64,000 nucleotides of DNA from DATCMH01 sp036563505 (GCA_036563505.1 DATCMH010000019.1:124001-188000), one strand, 5' to 3'; shown: positions 1 to 9,240, counted from the stretch's first letter. Made by a program: numbers and translations. Notes: generated by a model from the letters alone, not told the origin.

Positions 1-1029
1 CTCCGCGTCGTCCGGAAGGCCGAGCTGCCGCAGGCAGGCGAGCGCCTGGGCCGCGAACGCCTCGTTGAGCTCGACGACGTCGACGTCGCCGATCTTGAGG
101 CCGAGGCGCTCGAGAAGCTTGCCCGTCGCGGGCACGGGGCCCATCCCCATGATGCGCGGCGGGACGCCGGCGGTGGCGAGGCCCGTGATGCGGGCGAGCG
201 GCGTGAGCCCGTAGCGCTCGACTGCCTCACCGGATGCGACCAGAACCGCGGCCGCACCGTCGTTGACGCCCGAGGCGTTGCCGGCCGTCACCGTGCCGTC
301 GGAGCGGACGAAGGGCTTGAGCTTGGCGAGCGCCTCGAGCGACGTCTCCCGCGGGTGTTCGTCCCGGTCGACCTTGATATGGCCACCCTTGCGGTCGGGG
401 ACCTCGACGGGGGCAATTTCCGCGGCGAAACTGCCATCACCCTGAGCTCGCGCCGCACGGATCTGCGAGCGCAGGGCGAAGGCGTCCTGGTCGGCGCGGG
501 AGACCTGGAATTCTTCCGCCACGTTCTCGGCCGTCTCGGGCATCGAATCGATGCCGTATTGGTGGCGGATCGCCGGGTTGACGAAACGCCAGCCGATGGT
601 GGTGTCGTGGATCTCGGCCTGCCGCGCGAAGGGCTGCTCGCTCTTGCCCATCACGAAGGGCGCCCGCGTCATCGACTCGACGCCGCCCGCGATGCCGACC
701 TCGATCTCGCCCGCCCGCACGGCGCGGGCGATGGATCCGATGGCGTCGAGGCCCGAGCCGCACAGGCGGTTGATGGTGGAGCCCGGCACGCTCTCGGGCA
801 GTTCGGCGATGAGCGCCGCCATCCGCGCGACGTTGCGGTTGTCCTCGCCCGCCTGGTTGGCGCAGCCGAGCACGACCTCCTCGATCGCCTCCTTGGGCAG
901 GGAGGGCAGGCGTCCGGTCAGGGCCCGGATCGCGTGGGCGGCGAGGTCGTCGGGCCGAACCTTGGCCAAGCTGCCGCCGTAACGGCCGATCGGCGTGCGG
1001 ACGCCGGTGACGAGAAACGCTTCGGGCAT
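1..1029 (-). CDS. pcaF: 3-oxoadipyl-CoA thiolase, 3' end cut off by window edge
   Basis: Thiolase that cleaves 3-oxoadipyl-CoA with CoA to succinyl-CoA and acetyl-CoA, the last step of the beta-ketoadipate route; it may also act as a general acetyl-CoA acetyltransferase. About 343 codons are visible of the roughly 400 usual. The frame opens MPEAFLVTGVRTPIGR at 1029 and carries GCANQAGEDNRNVARMA, the nucleophile motif NRLCGSG near residue 90, AGGVESMTRAPFVMG, VTAGNASGVNDGAAA and VELNEAFAAQ. The C-terminal catalytic His and second Cys lie outside the window. The GCANQAGEDNRNVARM and SMPETAENVAEEFQVS stretches resemble PcaF more than PhaA. No other pca gene is visible, so the specific substrate is less sure than the family. 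Confidence 0.85.
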   Translation of the reverse strand, partial: MPEAFLVTGVRTPIGRYGGSLAKVRPDDLAAHAIRALTGRLPSLPKEAIEEVVLGCANQAGEDNRNVARMAALIAELPESVPGSTINRLCGSGLDAIGSIARAVRAGEIEVGIAGGVESMTRAPFVMGKSEQPFARQAEIHDTTIGWRFVNPAIRHQYGIDSMPETAENVAEEFQVSRADQDAFALRSQIRAARAQGDGSFAAEIAPVEVPDRKGGHIKVDRDEHPRETSLEALAKLKPFVRSDGTVTAGNASGVNDGAAAVLVASGEAVERYGLTPLARITGLATAGVPPRIMGMGPVPATGKLLERLGLKIGDVDVVELNEAFAAQALACLRQLGLPDDAE

Positions 1030-1146
1030 GCGAGGGCTCCAATGGGGTCGCCGACGGATAACGCGTCAGGGAGCTCAGGGAAACGCGTTGCGACTCCGCT
1101 TCGCCTCCCGCTAGGGTCTGGGGCGCCGCAACGACGAGGACGCAAG

Positions 1147-1338
1147 ATGGACGAGGATCGCCTCAACATGGCCGTGCGCAAGTTCCTGAAGGAGGTCGGC
1201 GTGACCTCGCAGCGCGAGATCGAGCGGGTCGTGCGCGACAACCACGCGAAGGGCGGCCGGCTGCGCCTCAAGATGACGCTCACGTCCGAGGATGCCCCGC
1301 TCGAACACGTCGTCGAGACCACCATCGAGCTTGGCTGA
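1147..1338 (+). CDS. small DUF6494-family protein
   Basis: A 63-residue protein beginning MDEDRLNMAVRKFLKEVG. It is charged and probably soluble, with a helical first half (RKFLKEVGVTSQREIERVV) and a strand-like C-terminus, and no signal peptide or membrane segment. From memory it matches the small DUF6494 family of proteobacteria, whose function is unknown. The ATG at 1147 follows a purine-rich GACGAGGACGC stretch that can serve as ribosome binding site. It lies between the divergent thiolase gene and frmA, with 37 bases to frmA, so co-transcription with frmA is possible but not shown. Confidence 0.7.
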   Translation: MDEDRLNMAVRKFLKEVGVTSQREIERVVRDNHAKGGRLRLKMTLTSEDAPLEHVVETTIELG

Positions 1339-1375
1339 CGAGCGAAGATCACCGCGGAACGGAGACTAGAGACCC

Positions 1376-2509
1376 ATGAAGACGCGCGCGGCCGTGGCCT
1401 GGGAAGCGGGCAAGCCCCTGTCCATCGAGACGATCGACCTGGAGGGGCCCAAGGCTGGCGAGGTGCTCGTCGAGGTGATGGCGACGGGCGTATGCCACAC
1501 CGATGCCTATACGCTCTCAGGCCTCGACTCGGAGGGCAAGTTCCCGGCGATCCTCGGCCATGAAGGGGCGGGCATCGTGCGCGAGGTCGGCGCCGGCGTG
1601 ACGTCGGTCAAGGTGGGGGACCACGTCATCCCGCTCTACACGCCGGAATGCCGGAGCTGCAAAACCTGCCTGTCCCAGCGCTCGAACCTCTGCACCGCGA
1701 TCCGCTCGACGCAAGGGCAGGGCGTGATGCCCGACGGCACGAGCCGTTTCCGCTGCGAGGCGACCGGGGCGAGACCCGGCGCGAACACCGTGTTCCACTA
1801 CATGGGCTGCTCGACCTTCGCAAACTTCACGGTCCTACCCGAGATTGCGCTCGCCAAGGTTCGGGAGGACGCCCCCTTCGACAAGATCTGCTACATCGGC
1901 TGCGGCGTCACGACGGGCATCGGCGCGGTGATTTACACCGCCAAGGTCTGGCCAGGCGCCAACGTCGTGGTCTTCGGTCTGGGCGGCATTGGGCTCAACG
2001 TCATCCAGGGCGCGCGCATGGTGGGCGCCGACAAGATCATCGGCGTCGATCTCAACCCGGCCAAGGCCGAGATGGCCAAGCGCTTCGGCATGACGCACTT
2101 CGTCAACCCGGACGAGGTCGGCCGCGACAAGGTGGTGCAGGCCATCGTGGACCTCACGGGCGGGGGCGCGGACTTTTCCTTCGAGTGCATCGGCTCCGTC
2201 CACACCATGCGTCAGGCGCTCGAATGCTGCCACCGCGGCTGGGGCGAGAGCATCATCATCGGCGTCGCGCCCTCGGGTCAGGAGATCGCGACGCGGCCCT
2301 TCCAACTCGTCACCGGGCGCGTGTGGAAAGGTTCGGCCTTCGGCGGAGCGCGCGGGCGCACGGACGTGCCGAAGATCGTCGACTGGTACATGGAGGGGAA
2401 GATCGACATCGACTCCCTCATCACCCACACCATGCCGTTGACGGAGATCAACACGGCCTTCGACCTCATGCACGAGGGCAAGTCGATCCGAAGCGTTGTG
2501 GTCTACTGA
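1376..2509 (+). CDS. frmA: S-(hydroxymethyl)glutathione dehydrogenase / class III alcohol dehydrogenase
   Basis: Zinc- and NAD-dependent enzyme that oxidises S-hydroxymethylglutathione, the formaldehyde-glutathione adduct, to S-formylglutathione; the family also reduces S-nitrosoglutathione. The 377 residues are the normal length. Visible motifs are the catalytic zinc Cys in ATGVCHTDAY near residue 40, GHEGAG near 62, the four structural zinc cysteines in ECRSCKTCLSQRSNLC near 92-107, GCSTFANFTV, and the Rossmann loop FGLGGIGLNV near 195. No FrmR regulator or FrmB hydrolase is adjacent. A role in formaldehyde or methanol-derived carbon detoxification fits the lineage. The assignment is firm because class III enzymes are highly conserved. 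Confidence 0.95.
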   Translation: MKTRAAVAWEAGKPLSIETIDLEGPKAGEVLVEVMATGVCHTDAYTLSGLDSEGKFPAILGHEGAGIVREVGAGVTSVKVGDHVIPLYTPECRSCKTCLSQRSNLCTAIRSTQGQGVMPDGTSRFRCEATGARPGANTVFHYMGCSTFANFTVLPEIALAKVREDAPFDKICYIGCGVTTGIGAVIYTAKVWPGANVVVFGLGGIGLNVIQGARMVGADKIIGVDLNPAKAEMAKRFGMTHFVNPDEVGRDKVVQAIVDLTGGGADFSFECIGSVHTMRQALECCHRGWGESIIIGVAPSGQEIATRPFQLVTGRVWKGSAFGGARGRTDVPKIVDWYMEGKIDIDSLITHTMPLTEINTAFDLMHEGKSIRSVVVY

Positions 2510-2573
2510 CGATCATCGTGAGGCCGCGATCGAGCCTCCTTCTGAAGCGCCTCCCTCGCAGCGAGCGTTCCCG

Positions 2574-3842
2574 ATGAACCAGCACGTGCCGCCTCAATCC
2601 GCCCACCTGTCGCAAGCCGAACGCCTCGACCGCCTGGCGCAGGTCGCCGTGCGGGTGGGCTTAGGGTTAGCTCCCGGGCAGGAACTCGTCGTGACGGCAC
2701 CGCTCGAGGCGGCACCCCTCGTCCGGCGCGTCACCGAGCACGCCTACAAGGCCGGCGCCTCCCTGGTCACCACCTTCTTCGCGGACGAGGAGGCGACGCT
2801 GCTCCGATTCCGGCACGGCCGCCCGGACAGCTTCGATACGGCCGCCGCTTGGCTCTACGAGGGGATGGCAGCGGCCTACCGGGCCGGCGCCGCCCGCCTC
2901 GCCATCGTCGGCGATGATCCGGCGCTCCTGTCTCAGCAGGATCCCGATGCCGTGGCGCGGGCGAACCGCGCCCGCTCCAAAGCCTACAGGCCGGCCCTCG
3001 ACCTCATCGCCGGCTTCGACATCAACTGGACGATCATCGCCTGCGCGACGCCGGCTTGGGCCCGGGCGATGTTTCCGCAGGACCCGGGCGAGGTCGCGCT
3101 CGCCAAGCTCTGGGACGCGATCTTCGCCGCGTCCCGGGTCGACGTGCCCGACCCGGTCGCGGCCTGGGAGGCCCATAACCGGGAGCTCCAGGCCCGCACG
3201 CGCCTCCTCAACGAGCGCCGCTACGCCGCCCTTCGCTTCACGGGGCCCGGCACCGACCTCACCGTCGGCCTCGCCGACGATCACGAATGGCACGGCGGCT
3301 CGACGACGGCCAAGAACGGCCTCGTCTGCAATGCCAATATCCCGACCGAGGAGGTGTTCACGACGCCGCACAGGGACCGGGTGTCGGGGCACGTGCGCTC
3401 GACGAAGCCGCTCTCCTACCAGGGCACCTTGATCGAGGAGATCGCGGTGCGGTTCGAGGCGGGCCGCATCGTCGAGGCGACGGCGAAGAGCGGCGCCGAG
3501 GTGCTGAGCAAGGTGCTCGACACGGACGAAGGCGCGCGGCGTCTCGGGGAGGTGGCGCTCGTGCCGGCGGCCTCGCCGATCTCGGCCAGCGGGCTTCTCT
3601 TCTACAACACCTTGTTCGACGAGAACGCCGCGAGCCACATTGCGTTAGGGCAGGCCTATTCCAAGTGCATCGTGAACGGCGGGGCGTTGAGCGAGGACGA
3701 GTTGTCCGCGCGCGGCGCCAATCGCAGCCTCATCCACATCGACTGGATGGTCGGCTCCGCGGCCGTCGACGTGGACGGCCTCGATCGGGACGGGAAGCCC
3801 GAGCCGCTGATGCGGTCGGGCGCCTGGGTGTCGGCCGTCTGA
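2574..3842 (+). CDS. M29-family aminopeptidase
   Basis: Metal-dependent leucyl aminopeptidase of the AmpS/PepS/AmpT (M29) family, removing N-terminal residues from peptides in the cytoplasm. The start MNQHVPPQSAH at 2574 gives 422 residues, near the family norm of about 410; an upstream in-frame codon at 2496 would add 26 residues overlapping frmA. Likely metal-binding stretches are TEEVFTTPHRDRVSGHV, RLGEVALVP, NTLFDENAASHIALG and LIHIDWMVGS, in the order expected for the C-terminal M29 metal site. It starts 64 bases after frmA on the same strand but has no known functional link to it. Confidence 0.88.
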   Translation: MNQHVPPQSAHLSQAERLDRLAQVAVRVGLGLAPGQELVVTAPLEAAPLVRRVTEHAYKAGASLVTTFFADEEATLLRFRHGRPDSFDTAAAWLYEGMAAAYRAGAARLAIVGDDPALLSQQDPDAVARANRARSKAYRPALDLIAGFDINWTIIACATPAWARAMFPQDPGEVALAKLWDAIFAASRVDVPDPVAAWEAHNRELQARTRLLNERRYAALRFTGPGTDLTVGLADDHEWHGGSTTAKNGLVCNANIPTEEVFTTPHRDRVSGHVRSTKPLSYQGTLIEEIAVRFEAGRIVEATAKSGAEVLSKVLDTDEGARRLGEVALVPAASPISASGLLFYNTLFDENAASHIALGQAYSKCIVNGGALSEDELSARGANRSLIHIDWMVGSAAVDVDGLDRDGKPEPLMRSGAWVSAV

Positions 3843-3876
3843 TGCCATCCGCCGGCAGGGCGAGGAGCGCAATGCC

Positions 3877-6003
3877 TCACGCCACCGCCGGCAGTACTCG
3901 ACCCCCCAGGGCGGCGCGGATGGCATCGTCCAGCACACCCAGCTCATAGGGCTTGCGCAGAAGAGGAAAACCGTCGTCCGCGGCTTCCTGGGCGACGGTG
4001 CTGTAACCTGTCACGAGAAGGATGGGCAGGTTCGGATGGCGGTCGCGGACGGCGCGGGCGAGGTCGAGGCCGCTGACCGGACCCGGCATGACGATGTCGC
4101 TGAGCACGAGATCGACGTGATCGGGCCGAAGCTCGTCCAAGGCCTGCGCTCCGTTCGCGACGTGCCGGACCTCGTAGCCGAGATCCTCAAGGTTCGCCTT
4201 CGTGATCTCGGCCACCTCCGCGTTGTCCTCGACGAGCAGCACGCGCCCGCGGCCCGTCCGGCGGACCGGCTCGCCGGCCCGGGGCGCCGCGGCCTGAACT
4301 TCCTCCCGCGAGCGAGGCAGGAACAGGTTGATCGTGGTGCCGTGCCCCGGCTCGCTCGACACCGTGGCCGTCCCGCCGGACTGGCGGGCGAAGCCGTAGA
4401 CTTGGCTTAAGCCCAGGCCCGTGCCCCGTCCGACCTCCTTCGTCGTGAAGAACGGCTCGAAAACCCGCGGCAGCACGTCTTGCGGGATGCCGGTTCCCGT
4501 GTCGGCGAGCCGGATGGCCACATGGTCGCCGGTCAGGCCCGTGCTCGATCCCGTGGGGAGCCGGACGTTCTCGGCCGTGATCACGAGCCGTCCGCCCCCG
4601 GGCATGGCATCGCGCGCGTTCACGGCGACGTTGAGGATCGCGAGCTCGAACTCGCTCGGGTCGATCCGCACCGGCCAGAGATCGGCGGCGATCGTCGTCT
4701 CGATGGCCACGTCGCCCCGCAGCGAGGGGCGCAGCATGTCCTGAAGGGCCGGCAGGCGCTCCCGGAGATCGATCACGATCGGGGCGTGCGTCTGCTGGCG
4801 GGAGAACGAGAGGAGCTGGCGCGTGAGCCCGGCGCCTCGCGCGGCGGCGTTCTCGATAGCCTCAAGCGAGCGTCGCTGGCGGTCGTCGAGCCCGGTGCGG
4901 CGCAGGCGCTCGGCGTGCCCCTTCACCACCATCAGGATGTTGTTGAAGTCATGGGCCACGCCGCCGGTGAGCTGGCCCAAGGCTTCGAGGCGTTGAGCCT
5001 GCTTGAGGGCCGCCTCGGCGACTTCGCGGCGGGCGACCTCGGCCTGCAGGCCGCGGGTGCGGCGCAGGGCCGTGTAGCTCAAGCCGAAGAGAAGGAGGGT
5101 CGCCGGCACGCCGAACACGAGGTGGTTCGCGAGCGCCTGCCGCAGTTCCCGCCATATCGCCCCCATCTCGATGCCGGCCTGAACGTAGAGCGGGTAGCCC
5201 GGCACCTTCCGGTACCCGATGCGTCGCTCGATGCCGTCGATCTGCGAGGTCGCGAGGAAGGCGCCCGCTTCCGGACGGGCCTGAACGGCCTGCATGAACC
5301 GGCTCTGCGCGTTGAGCCTGTCCGTCGCGCCTTGGGGGAAGGGATGGCGGGCGAGGAAGACGCCGTCAGTCCGGATCAGGCCGAAGGAGTCGGCGATCCC
5401 CTGACCCATGCGCTTGTAGAATTCGGCGAAGTGACCTGGATTGACCGAGACGGCCACAATCCCGTCGAACCGACCATCTCGGTCGGGGCGGCGCTGGCTG
5501 ACCACGAAGAAGCGCATGCCGCCGATGCGCGCCGTGATCACCTCGCCGACATAGGTGCCTGCGTCCTGGGACACTTGGGCGCGAAAATAGTCGCGGTCGG
5601 AATTGTCGAGGTCGCGCGGCACCGGGGCGAAGGCGCTCGCGACGAGGGGACGTCCCCGGGCGTCGAACGCCCAGATCGCCTCGATCTGGGGCAGGGCGAT
5701 CTGCGTGCGCTTCAGGCGCTGTCGGAACCGCTCCTCGTCGGCGCGGATGGCCTCGTCGGGAAGGTCGCGCAACACCTCGTTCGTCTCGGCGATGGTCCGC
5801 TCGACCGTCTGCAACGCCTTGAGCGTATGCTCCTGCATGATGTCGAGGGCGCGTTCGAGCCGCTCCTCGGTCTGGTGCAGGATCGCCCCCCGATGAACGA
5901 CGGCGGCGTAGGCGAAGAGGAGCGCCGGCCCGAGCAGGCTCGCCACGAGCATGACCCGGAGGGGCCACGCCACGGCACCGCTCTTCCTCGAGTGACTCGG
6001 CAC
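3877..6003 (-). CDS. membrane-bound hybrid histidine kinase with C-terminal receiver
   Basis: A 708-residue sensor kinase. In order: an N-terminal membrane helix (LRVMLVASLLGPALLFAYA), an extracytoplasmic double-Cache-like sensor of about 250 residues with YVGEVITARIGGMRFFVVSQ, a second helix near residue 295 (LVFGVPATLLLFGLSYTAL), a HisKA box with phospho-acceptor His in GGVAHDFNNILMVVKGH near 350, an HATPase with NARDAMPGGG, ADTGTGIP and GRGTGLGLSQVYG, and a receiver whose phospho-Asp sits in VLSDIVMPG. The HDFNN-type box and receiver are typical of cytosolic-output hybrid kinases that hand phosphate to a separate regulator. No partner regulator is adjacent, and the ligand cannot be told from sequence. 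Confidence 0.9.
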   Translation of the reverse strand: MPSHSRKSGAVAWPLRVMLVASLLGPALLFAYAAVVHRGAILHQTEERLERALDIMQEHTLKALQTVERTIAETNEVLRDLPDEAIRADEERFRQRLKRTQIALPQIEAIWAFDARGRPLVASAFAPVPRDLDNSDRDYFRAQVSQDAGTYVGEVITARIGGMRFFVVSQRRPDRDGRFDGIVAVSVNPGHFAEFYKRMGQGIADSFGLIRTDGVFLARHPFPQGATDRLNAQSRFMQAVQARPEAGAFLATSQIDGIERRIGYRKVPGYPLYVQAGIEMGAIWRELRQALANHLVFGVPATLLLFGLSYTALRRTRGLQAEVARREVAEAALKQAQRLEALGQLTGGVAHDFNNILMVVKGHAERLRRTGLDDRQRRSLEAIENAAARGAGLTRQLLSFSRQQTHAPIVIDLRERLPALQDMLRPSLRGDVAIETTIAADLWPVRIDPSEFELAILNVAVNARDAMPGGGRLVITAENVRLPTGSSTGLTGDHVAIRLADTGTGIPQDVLPRVFEPFFTTKEVGRGTGLGLSQVYGFARQSGGTATVSSEPGHGTTINLFLPRSREEVQAAAPRAGEPVRRTGRGRVLLVEDNAEVAEITKANLEDLGYEVRHVANGAQALDELRPDHVDLVLSDIVMPGPVSGLDLARAVRDRHPNLPILLVTGYSTVAQEAADDGFPLLRKPYELGVLDDAIRAALGGRVLPAVA

Positions 6004-6029
6004 AACTGGTTCCCGACACCGGGCTGGTC

Positions 6030-6056
6030 GCCCGCGCGGAGTTAGGCCGCGCGGGC
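6030..6056. terminator. intergenic 10-bp perfect hairpin
   Basis: GCCCGCGCGG at 6030-6039 pairs perfectly with CCGCGCGGGC at 6047-6056 around a 7-nt loop. It lies downstream of the leftward transglycosylase gene and about 27 bases upstream of the kinase start. There is no clear U-run after it on the minus strand, so it may be a weak terminator, an mRNA-end stabiliser or a feature of the kinase leader. Confidence 0.4.
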
Positions 6057-6122
6057 CGACGCTGCAAGCTTGGCCGTATTCAACGTGCGGGTCGCCGGAT
6101 CGTTCCCCGGCTGACCAACGCC

Positions 6123-7226
6123 TCAGAAGGCGCGAGCGATCGTCGAGAGGGAGGCGACGCCCTGGTAGCGATCGATGCGCTGATCGATCATCCGGTCGAG
6201 GCGATCATAGACCTCGGCCACCGTGAGATGGCGCGTCTTGCGGCCGTCCTTGGCGTAGAAGATCGCCTTGTTGGCCTTGGCCGCCCGCGGGAAAACCTGC
6301 GGGGCGCTCTGCTTCGGCTTCTCGCCGAGGAGCCTCATCAGGCGACCGGCGCTGTCCGGGCCGAGGAAATGCGCGAGGTAGAATTCCGAGCGCGTGAGGT
6401 CGCGACCGAGATCCTTCTCGATGCGGTTGCGATCGCGCTTCATCATCTCCGCCGCCATGACGGCCGCGATGTAGGGATTGCACCGCAGCTTGAGGATCCG
6501 CTCCCGCTCCTCGGCATCGGCTACGGTGAGCAGCCCGCCGATGCGCTCGATCGCCGCTGCCTCCGCCTTGAGACCGTGCTTCGCGCCGAAGTTGCGCACC
6601 ATCTCGAACCAGGTCTGGCTCAGGAACTGGAACAGGCCCTGGGCGGAGGACGTCTTGGCCCGGCTCTCGGTCGAGAAGCTCGACTCCTTGTCGGCGAGCG
6701 CCATCATGTAGGCCGGGTCGACGCCCGTGTCCTCGGCGGCGCGCAGGATCGTCTCGACGATGCCGCGCTTCACTCGCATGGCGCCGAACTGCACCACTTC
6801 GTCCGGATCACGGCCGATGTCGCGGCCCAGCGCATGATCGTCCATGAAGCGCTTCAGATCGGCCTGAAGAATGTCGAGGCCGAAGGGAACCGACGGAGCA
6901 GGAGCGGCGTTGGAAGCCTCGTCAGCCCCCGCGCCGTCCGCCTTGATGGCGATCGGGGCGGCGCGGACGGCCTGAACGGGCGCGAGCACGGGTTCGGCCA
7001 CCGCAGCGGCGGTTGACGTATGAGCGTTGGCCGGGCCGAGAGCGGTGCCGGCCGAGGCGGCCGCGAGGACGACTCCGGCGCCGAGGGTCGTCGTGAGTCT
7101 TTTCATGGCGGCACGGCGGCGTTCGGCCCGGTTGAGGCGCGGCGTCAGCCAGTGCACGGCGTCGTTCTGATGGTCGCAGCACGACGTTTCGCAGGCGCCG
7201 GACGGCGCCGATGTCATGAAATTCAT
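6123..7226 (-). CDS. exported lytic transglycosylase-like (SLT domain) protein
   Basis: Predicted peptidoglycan lytic transglycosylase acting in the periplasm. The SLT core shows the probable catalytic Glu in MMALADKESSFSTESRA, followed by TSSAQGLFQFLSQTWFEMV, and a C-terminal helical part with YLAHFLGPDSAGRLM. The start chosen (MNFMTSAPSG, 7226) follows a TAAGAGA ribosome site and gives 367 residues. The alternative MKRLTTTLGAG at 7106 begins exactly at a typical signal peptide but lacks a clear ribosome site. With the longer form, about 40 residues containing two adjacent Cys precede the hydrophobic signal, which is unusual. The function is supported by motif only, with no septation or flagellar neighbours. 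Confidence 0.78.
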   Translation of the reverse strand: MNFMTSAPSGACETSCCDHQNDAVHWLTPRLNRAERRRAAMKRLTTTLGAGVVLAAASAGTALGPANAHTSTAAAVAEPVLAPVQAVRAAPIAIKADGAGADEASNAAPAPSVPFGLDILQADLKRFMDDHALGRDIGRDPDEVVQFGAMRVKRGIVETILRAAEDTGVDPAYMMALADKESSFSTESRAKTSSAQGLFQFLSQTWFEMVRNFGAKHGLKAEAAAIERIGGLLTVADAEERERILKLRCNPYIAAVMAAEMMKRDRNRIEKDLGRDLTRSEFYLAHFLGPDSAGRLMRLLGEKPKQSAPQVFPRAAKANKAIFYAKDGRKTRHLTVAEVYDRLDRMIDQRIDRYQGVASLSTIARAF

Positions 7227-7449
7227 TCTCTTAGTGCCCCCACGCGGCCCGGCCTCTAATTCCAAGCCGTATCCGTTTTGGATTCGTTGACGAGCTGTAG
7301 GTGGGGGACGGATGTGACCAGAGTTGGTCACCTTGGCCGTGATCGAAATCAGGGGTTAAACCGCTCCGGCATCGGCGTTATTCGCGAGTCGGGCGGGGGT
7401 TAGCGTTGCTGCTCGCCCCGCCCGCGCCGCATTTCAGGCTCCTGAGCGC

Positions 7450-8442
7450 TCAATTTCCGATGCTGACGCCGGCTTTGGCGACGACCTCGCGCCACGTCGC
7501 GAGTTCCTTCGCGAGACGTGCGCGATGGTTCTCCGGCGAGCGCTCCGCGGCCGGGAAGGTCTGCGTCCCGACTTCCGTGAACCGCGCCTGGATCGCCGTG
7601 TCCTGAAGAGCTTTCCCGAGGGCGGCGTTGAGGCTCTCGACGACCGGCTTCGGCGTGCCTTTCGGCGTGTAGAGGCCGTGCCAGATCACGAAGCCCAGGG
7701 CCGGCGCGCCGATCTCGGCGACCGTCGGCAGGTTCTTCACGACGTCGAGGCGTTCGGGCGAGGTCACCGCATAGCCTTGGACCGTTCCCCCTTGGATCTG
7801 CGGCACGCCCGTGGTGCTCTGGTCACAGAGCACGTCGACCTGGCCCGCCACAAGATCGTTCATCGCCGGCCCGGTTCCGCGATAGGCGACTTCCGTCAGC
7901 TTGGTGCCGAGCGTCTGCTGAATCAGCAGCCCGCACAGATGCGAGTTCGACCCGACGCCGGCATGGGCGAGGGTGGTCTTCACGCCATCAGCCTTGAGCT
8001 TCGCCAGGAGCTCGGTCGCGTTGGCGGCCGCGTAGCCCTTGCGGGCCATCAGAACCATCGGCCCGTAATTGATGAGGCCGACCGGCTCGATGTCGTTGAG
8101 GGTGTCGTAGGGCAGGGCCTTGTAGAGCGACGCGCCCGCCGCGAGCGCCACATGATGGACGAGGATTGTATGGCCGTCCGGCTGGGACCGGGCGAGTCGG
8201 GCTGCGCCCGTGGTGCCGCCGGCGCCGGCCACGTTCTCGATCACGACCTGCTGCCCCAGCGTCGCCGACATGGACTGCGCCACGAGGCGGGCGATGGCGT
8301 CGCTTGGGCCGCCCGCCGCGAAGGGCACGATCATGGTCACCGGCCGGCTCGGATATGGGCCTTGAGCAACGGCGGCTCCGGCCGAGACGACGAGGGCGGC
8401 GAGCCCGGCGAGGACTCCCCGTAAACTCCAGTTGCGCTGCAT
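7450..8442 (-). CDS. tripartite tricarboxylate transporter (TTT/Bug) substrate-binding protein
   Basis: Periplasmic solute-binding protein of the TctC/Bug family, 330 residues with signal peptide MQRNWSLRGVLAGLAALV...AVAQ. Family features visible are YPSRPVTMIVPFAAGGPSDAIARLVAQ, NVAGAGGTTGAARLARSQPDG and VAYRGTGPAMNDLVAGQVD. The start at 8442 follows GAGGGAG on the minus strand. It lies 54 bases downstream of the GntR gene in the same direction, so the two are probably co-transcribed and divergent from suyAB. In Chromohalobacter a complete TTT system (SlcHFG) serves sulfolactate uptake; here only the binding protein is present, so the membrane subunits must be encoded elsewhere or be shared. 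Confidence 0.88.
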   Translation of the reverse strand: MQRNWSLRGVLAGLAALVVSAGAAVAQGPYPSRPVTMIVPFAAGGPSDAIARLVAQSMSATLGQQVVIENVAGAGGTTGAARLARSQPDGHTILVHHVALAAGASLYKALPYDTLNDIEPVGLINYGPMVLMARKGYAAANATELLAKLKADGVKTTLAHAGVGSNSHLCGLLIQQTLGTKLTEVAYRGTGPAMNDLVAGQVDVLCDQSTTGVPQIQGGTVQGYAVTSPERLDVVKNLPTVAEIGAPALGFVIWHGLYTPKGTPKPVVESLNAALGKALQDTAIQARFTEVGTQTFPAAERSPENHRARLAKELATWREVVAKAGVSIGN

Positions 8443-8496
8443 TCGTCGGTACTCCCTCGACACGCGGTTCTTGTCAGGACCGGCCGCGGGCGCGTC

Positions 8497-9240
8497 TCAC
8501 CGCAGGTCGGACAGGTAGTGGAGCCGCTCGGTGCGGCAGAGCGATAGTCGCCGCTCGACGGCACGGCCGTCGAGAGCGTAGGCCACGCGATCGATGGCGA
8601 GCAGCGCCGCGCCGGGGGCAACCCCCAAAGCCTCGACCTCGCGCGGCCCGGCCATGACGGCCTTGAGACGTTCCTCGGCGCGGGCGACGGTGATGCCGTA
8701 CTCGGCGCCGTAAAGTTCATAGAGGTTGTTGGGCAGCTCGCGCGCTTCCAGCCCGCCGAAGAGGGCGTGCGGCACGATCACCTCTTCGACGATGCAGGGC
8801 TCCGCCTCGAGCGAGCGAACCCGCTCGATGGCGATCACCGGCGCGCCGGCGGTGAGGCCGAGCCGGGCGGCCCCGTCATCGTCGGCGGGCGCGACCCGAA
8901 CCGCGCGGACGCGGCTCTCGGGAAAGCGCCGCTCGCCGTCGTCGCGCACCAGTTTGAAGAACTGAAACAGGATGCGCGCTTCATCGTGCCGGGCGACGTA
9001 GGTGCCCCGGCCCTGGCGACGCACGACGAGGTTCTCCGCCGTCATCTCGTCAAGGGCTTTTCGCACCGTGCCTTGGCTCACCCCGAGGTCGCCGGCGATT
9101 TCGGGCTCGCTCGGGAGCGCTTGGCCCGGCTGCCAGCGACCGTCGACGATGCGCTGCACGAGCGCGTCGCGAACCTGCCGGTACAACGGCCGGAAGCCGA
9201 GCCCGCCATCGCGGGAGGGGGGCAGCCGATCACTTGCCAC
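8497..9240 (-). CDS. GntR/HutC-type (UTRA domain) regulator, likely of sulfolactate genes
   Basis: A 247-residue transcription factor. The N-terminal winged helix has PLYRQVRDALVQRIVDGRW, GQALPSEPEIAGDLGVSQ, GTVRKALDEMTAENLVVRR and QGRGTYVARH; the C-terminal two-thirds is a UTRA ligand-binding domain (AGAPVIAIERVRSLEAEPC, NNLYELYGAEYG, RVAYALDGRAVERR). It is divergent to suyA. HutC-type proteins usually bind short dyads overlapping promoters and release on binding a pathway metabolite. A GTCTTGT-N7-AGAAGAC dyad lies 65 bases upstream of this gene on the suyA promoter and recurs at 21267-21287. The inferred role is repressor of both blocks, with sulfolactate or a related sulfonate as the probable but unproven inducer. 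Confidence 0.85.
   Translation of the reverse strand: MASDRLPPSRDGGLGFRPLYRQVRDALVQRIVDGRWQPGQALPSEPEIAGDLGVSQGTVRKALDEMTAENLVVRRQGRGTYVARHDEARILFQFFKLVRDDGERRFPESRVRAVRVAPADDDGAARLGLTAGAPVIAIERVRSLEAEPCIVEEVIVPHALFGGLEARELPNNLYELYGAEYGITVARAEERLKAVMAGPREVEALGVAPGAALLAIDRVAYALDGRAVERRLSLCRTERLHYLSDLR

Noticed and set aside
355..1338. Long rightward frame of 327 codons across the thiolase gene
   Set aside because: It is antisense to the clearly recognisable PcaF-type protein and has Arg/Asp-rich shadow composition; only its last 63 codons are a real gene.
4480..6045. Rightward open frame of 521 codons over the sensor kinase
   Set aside because: Antisense shadow of a well-conserved hybrid kinase, without family features.
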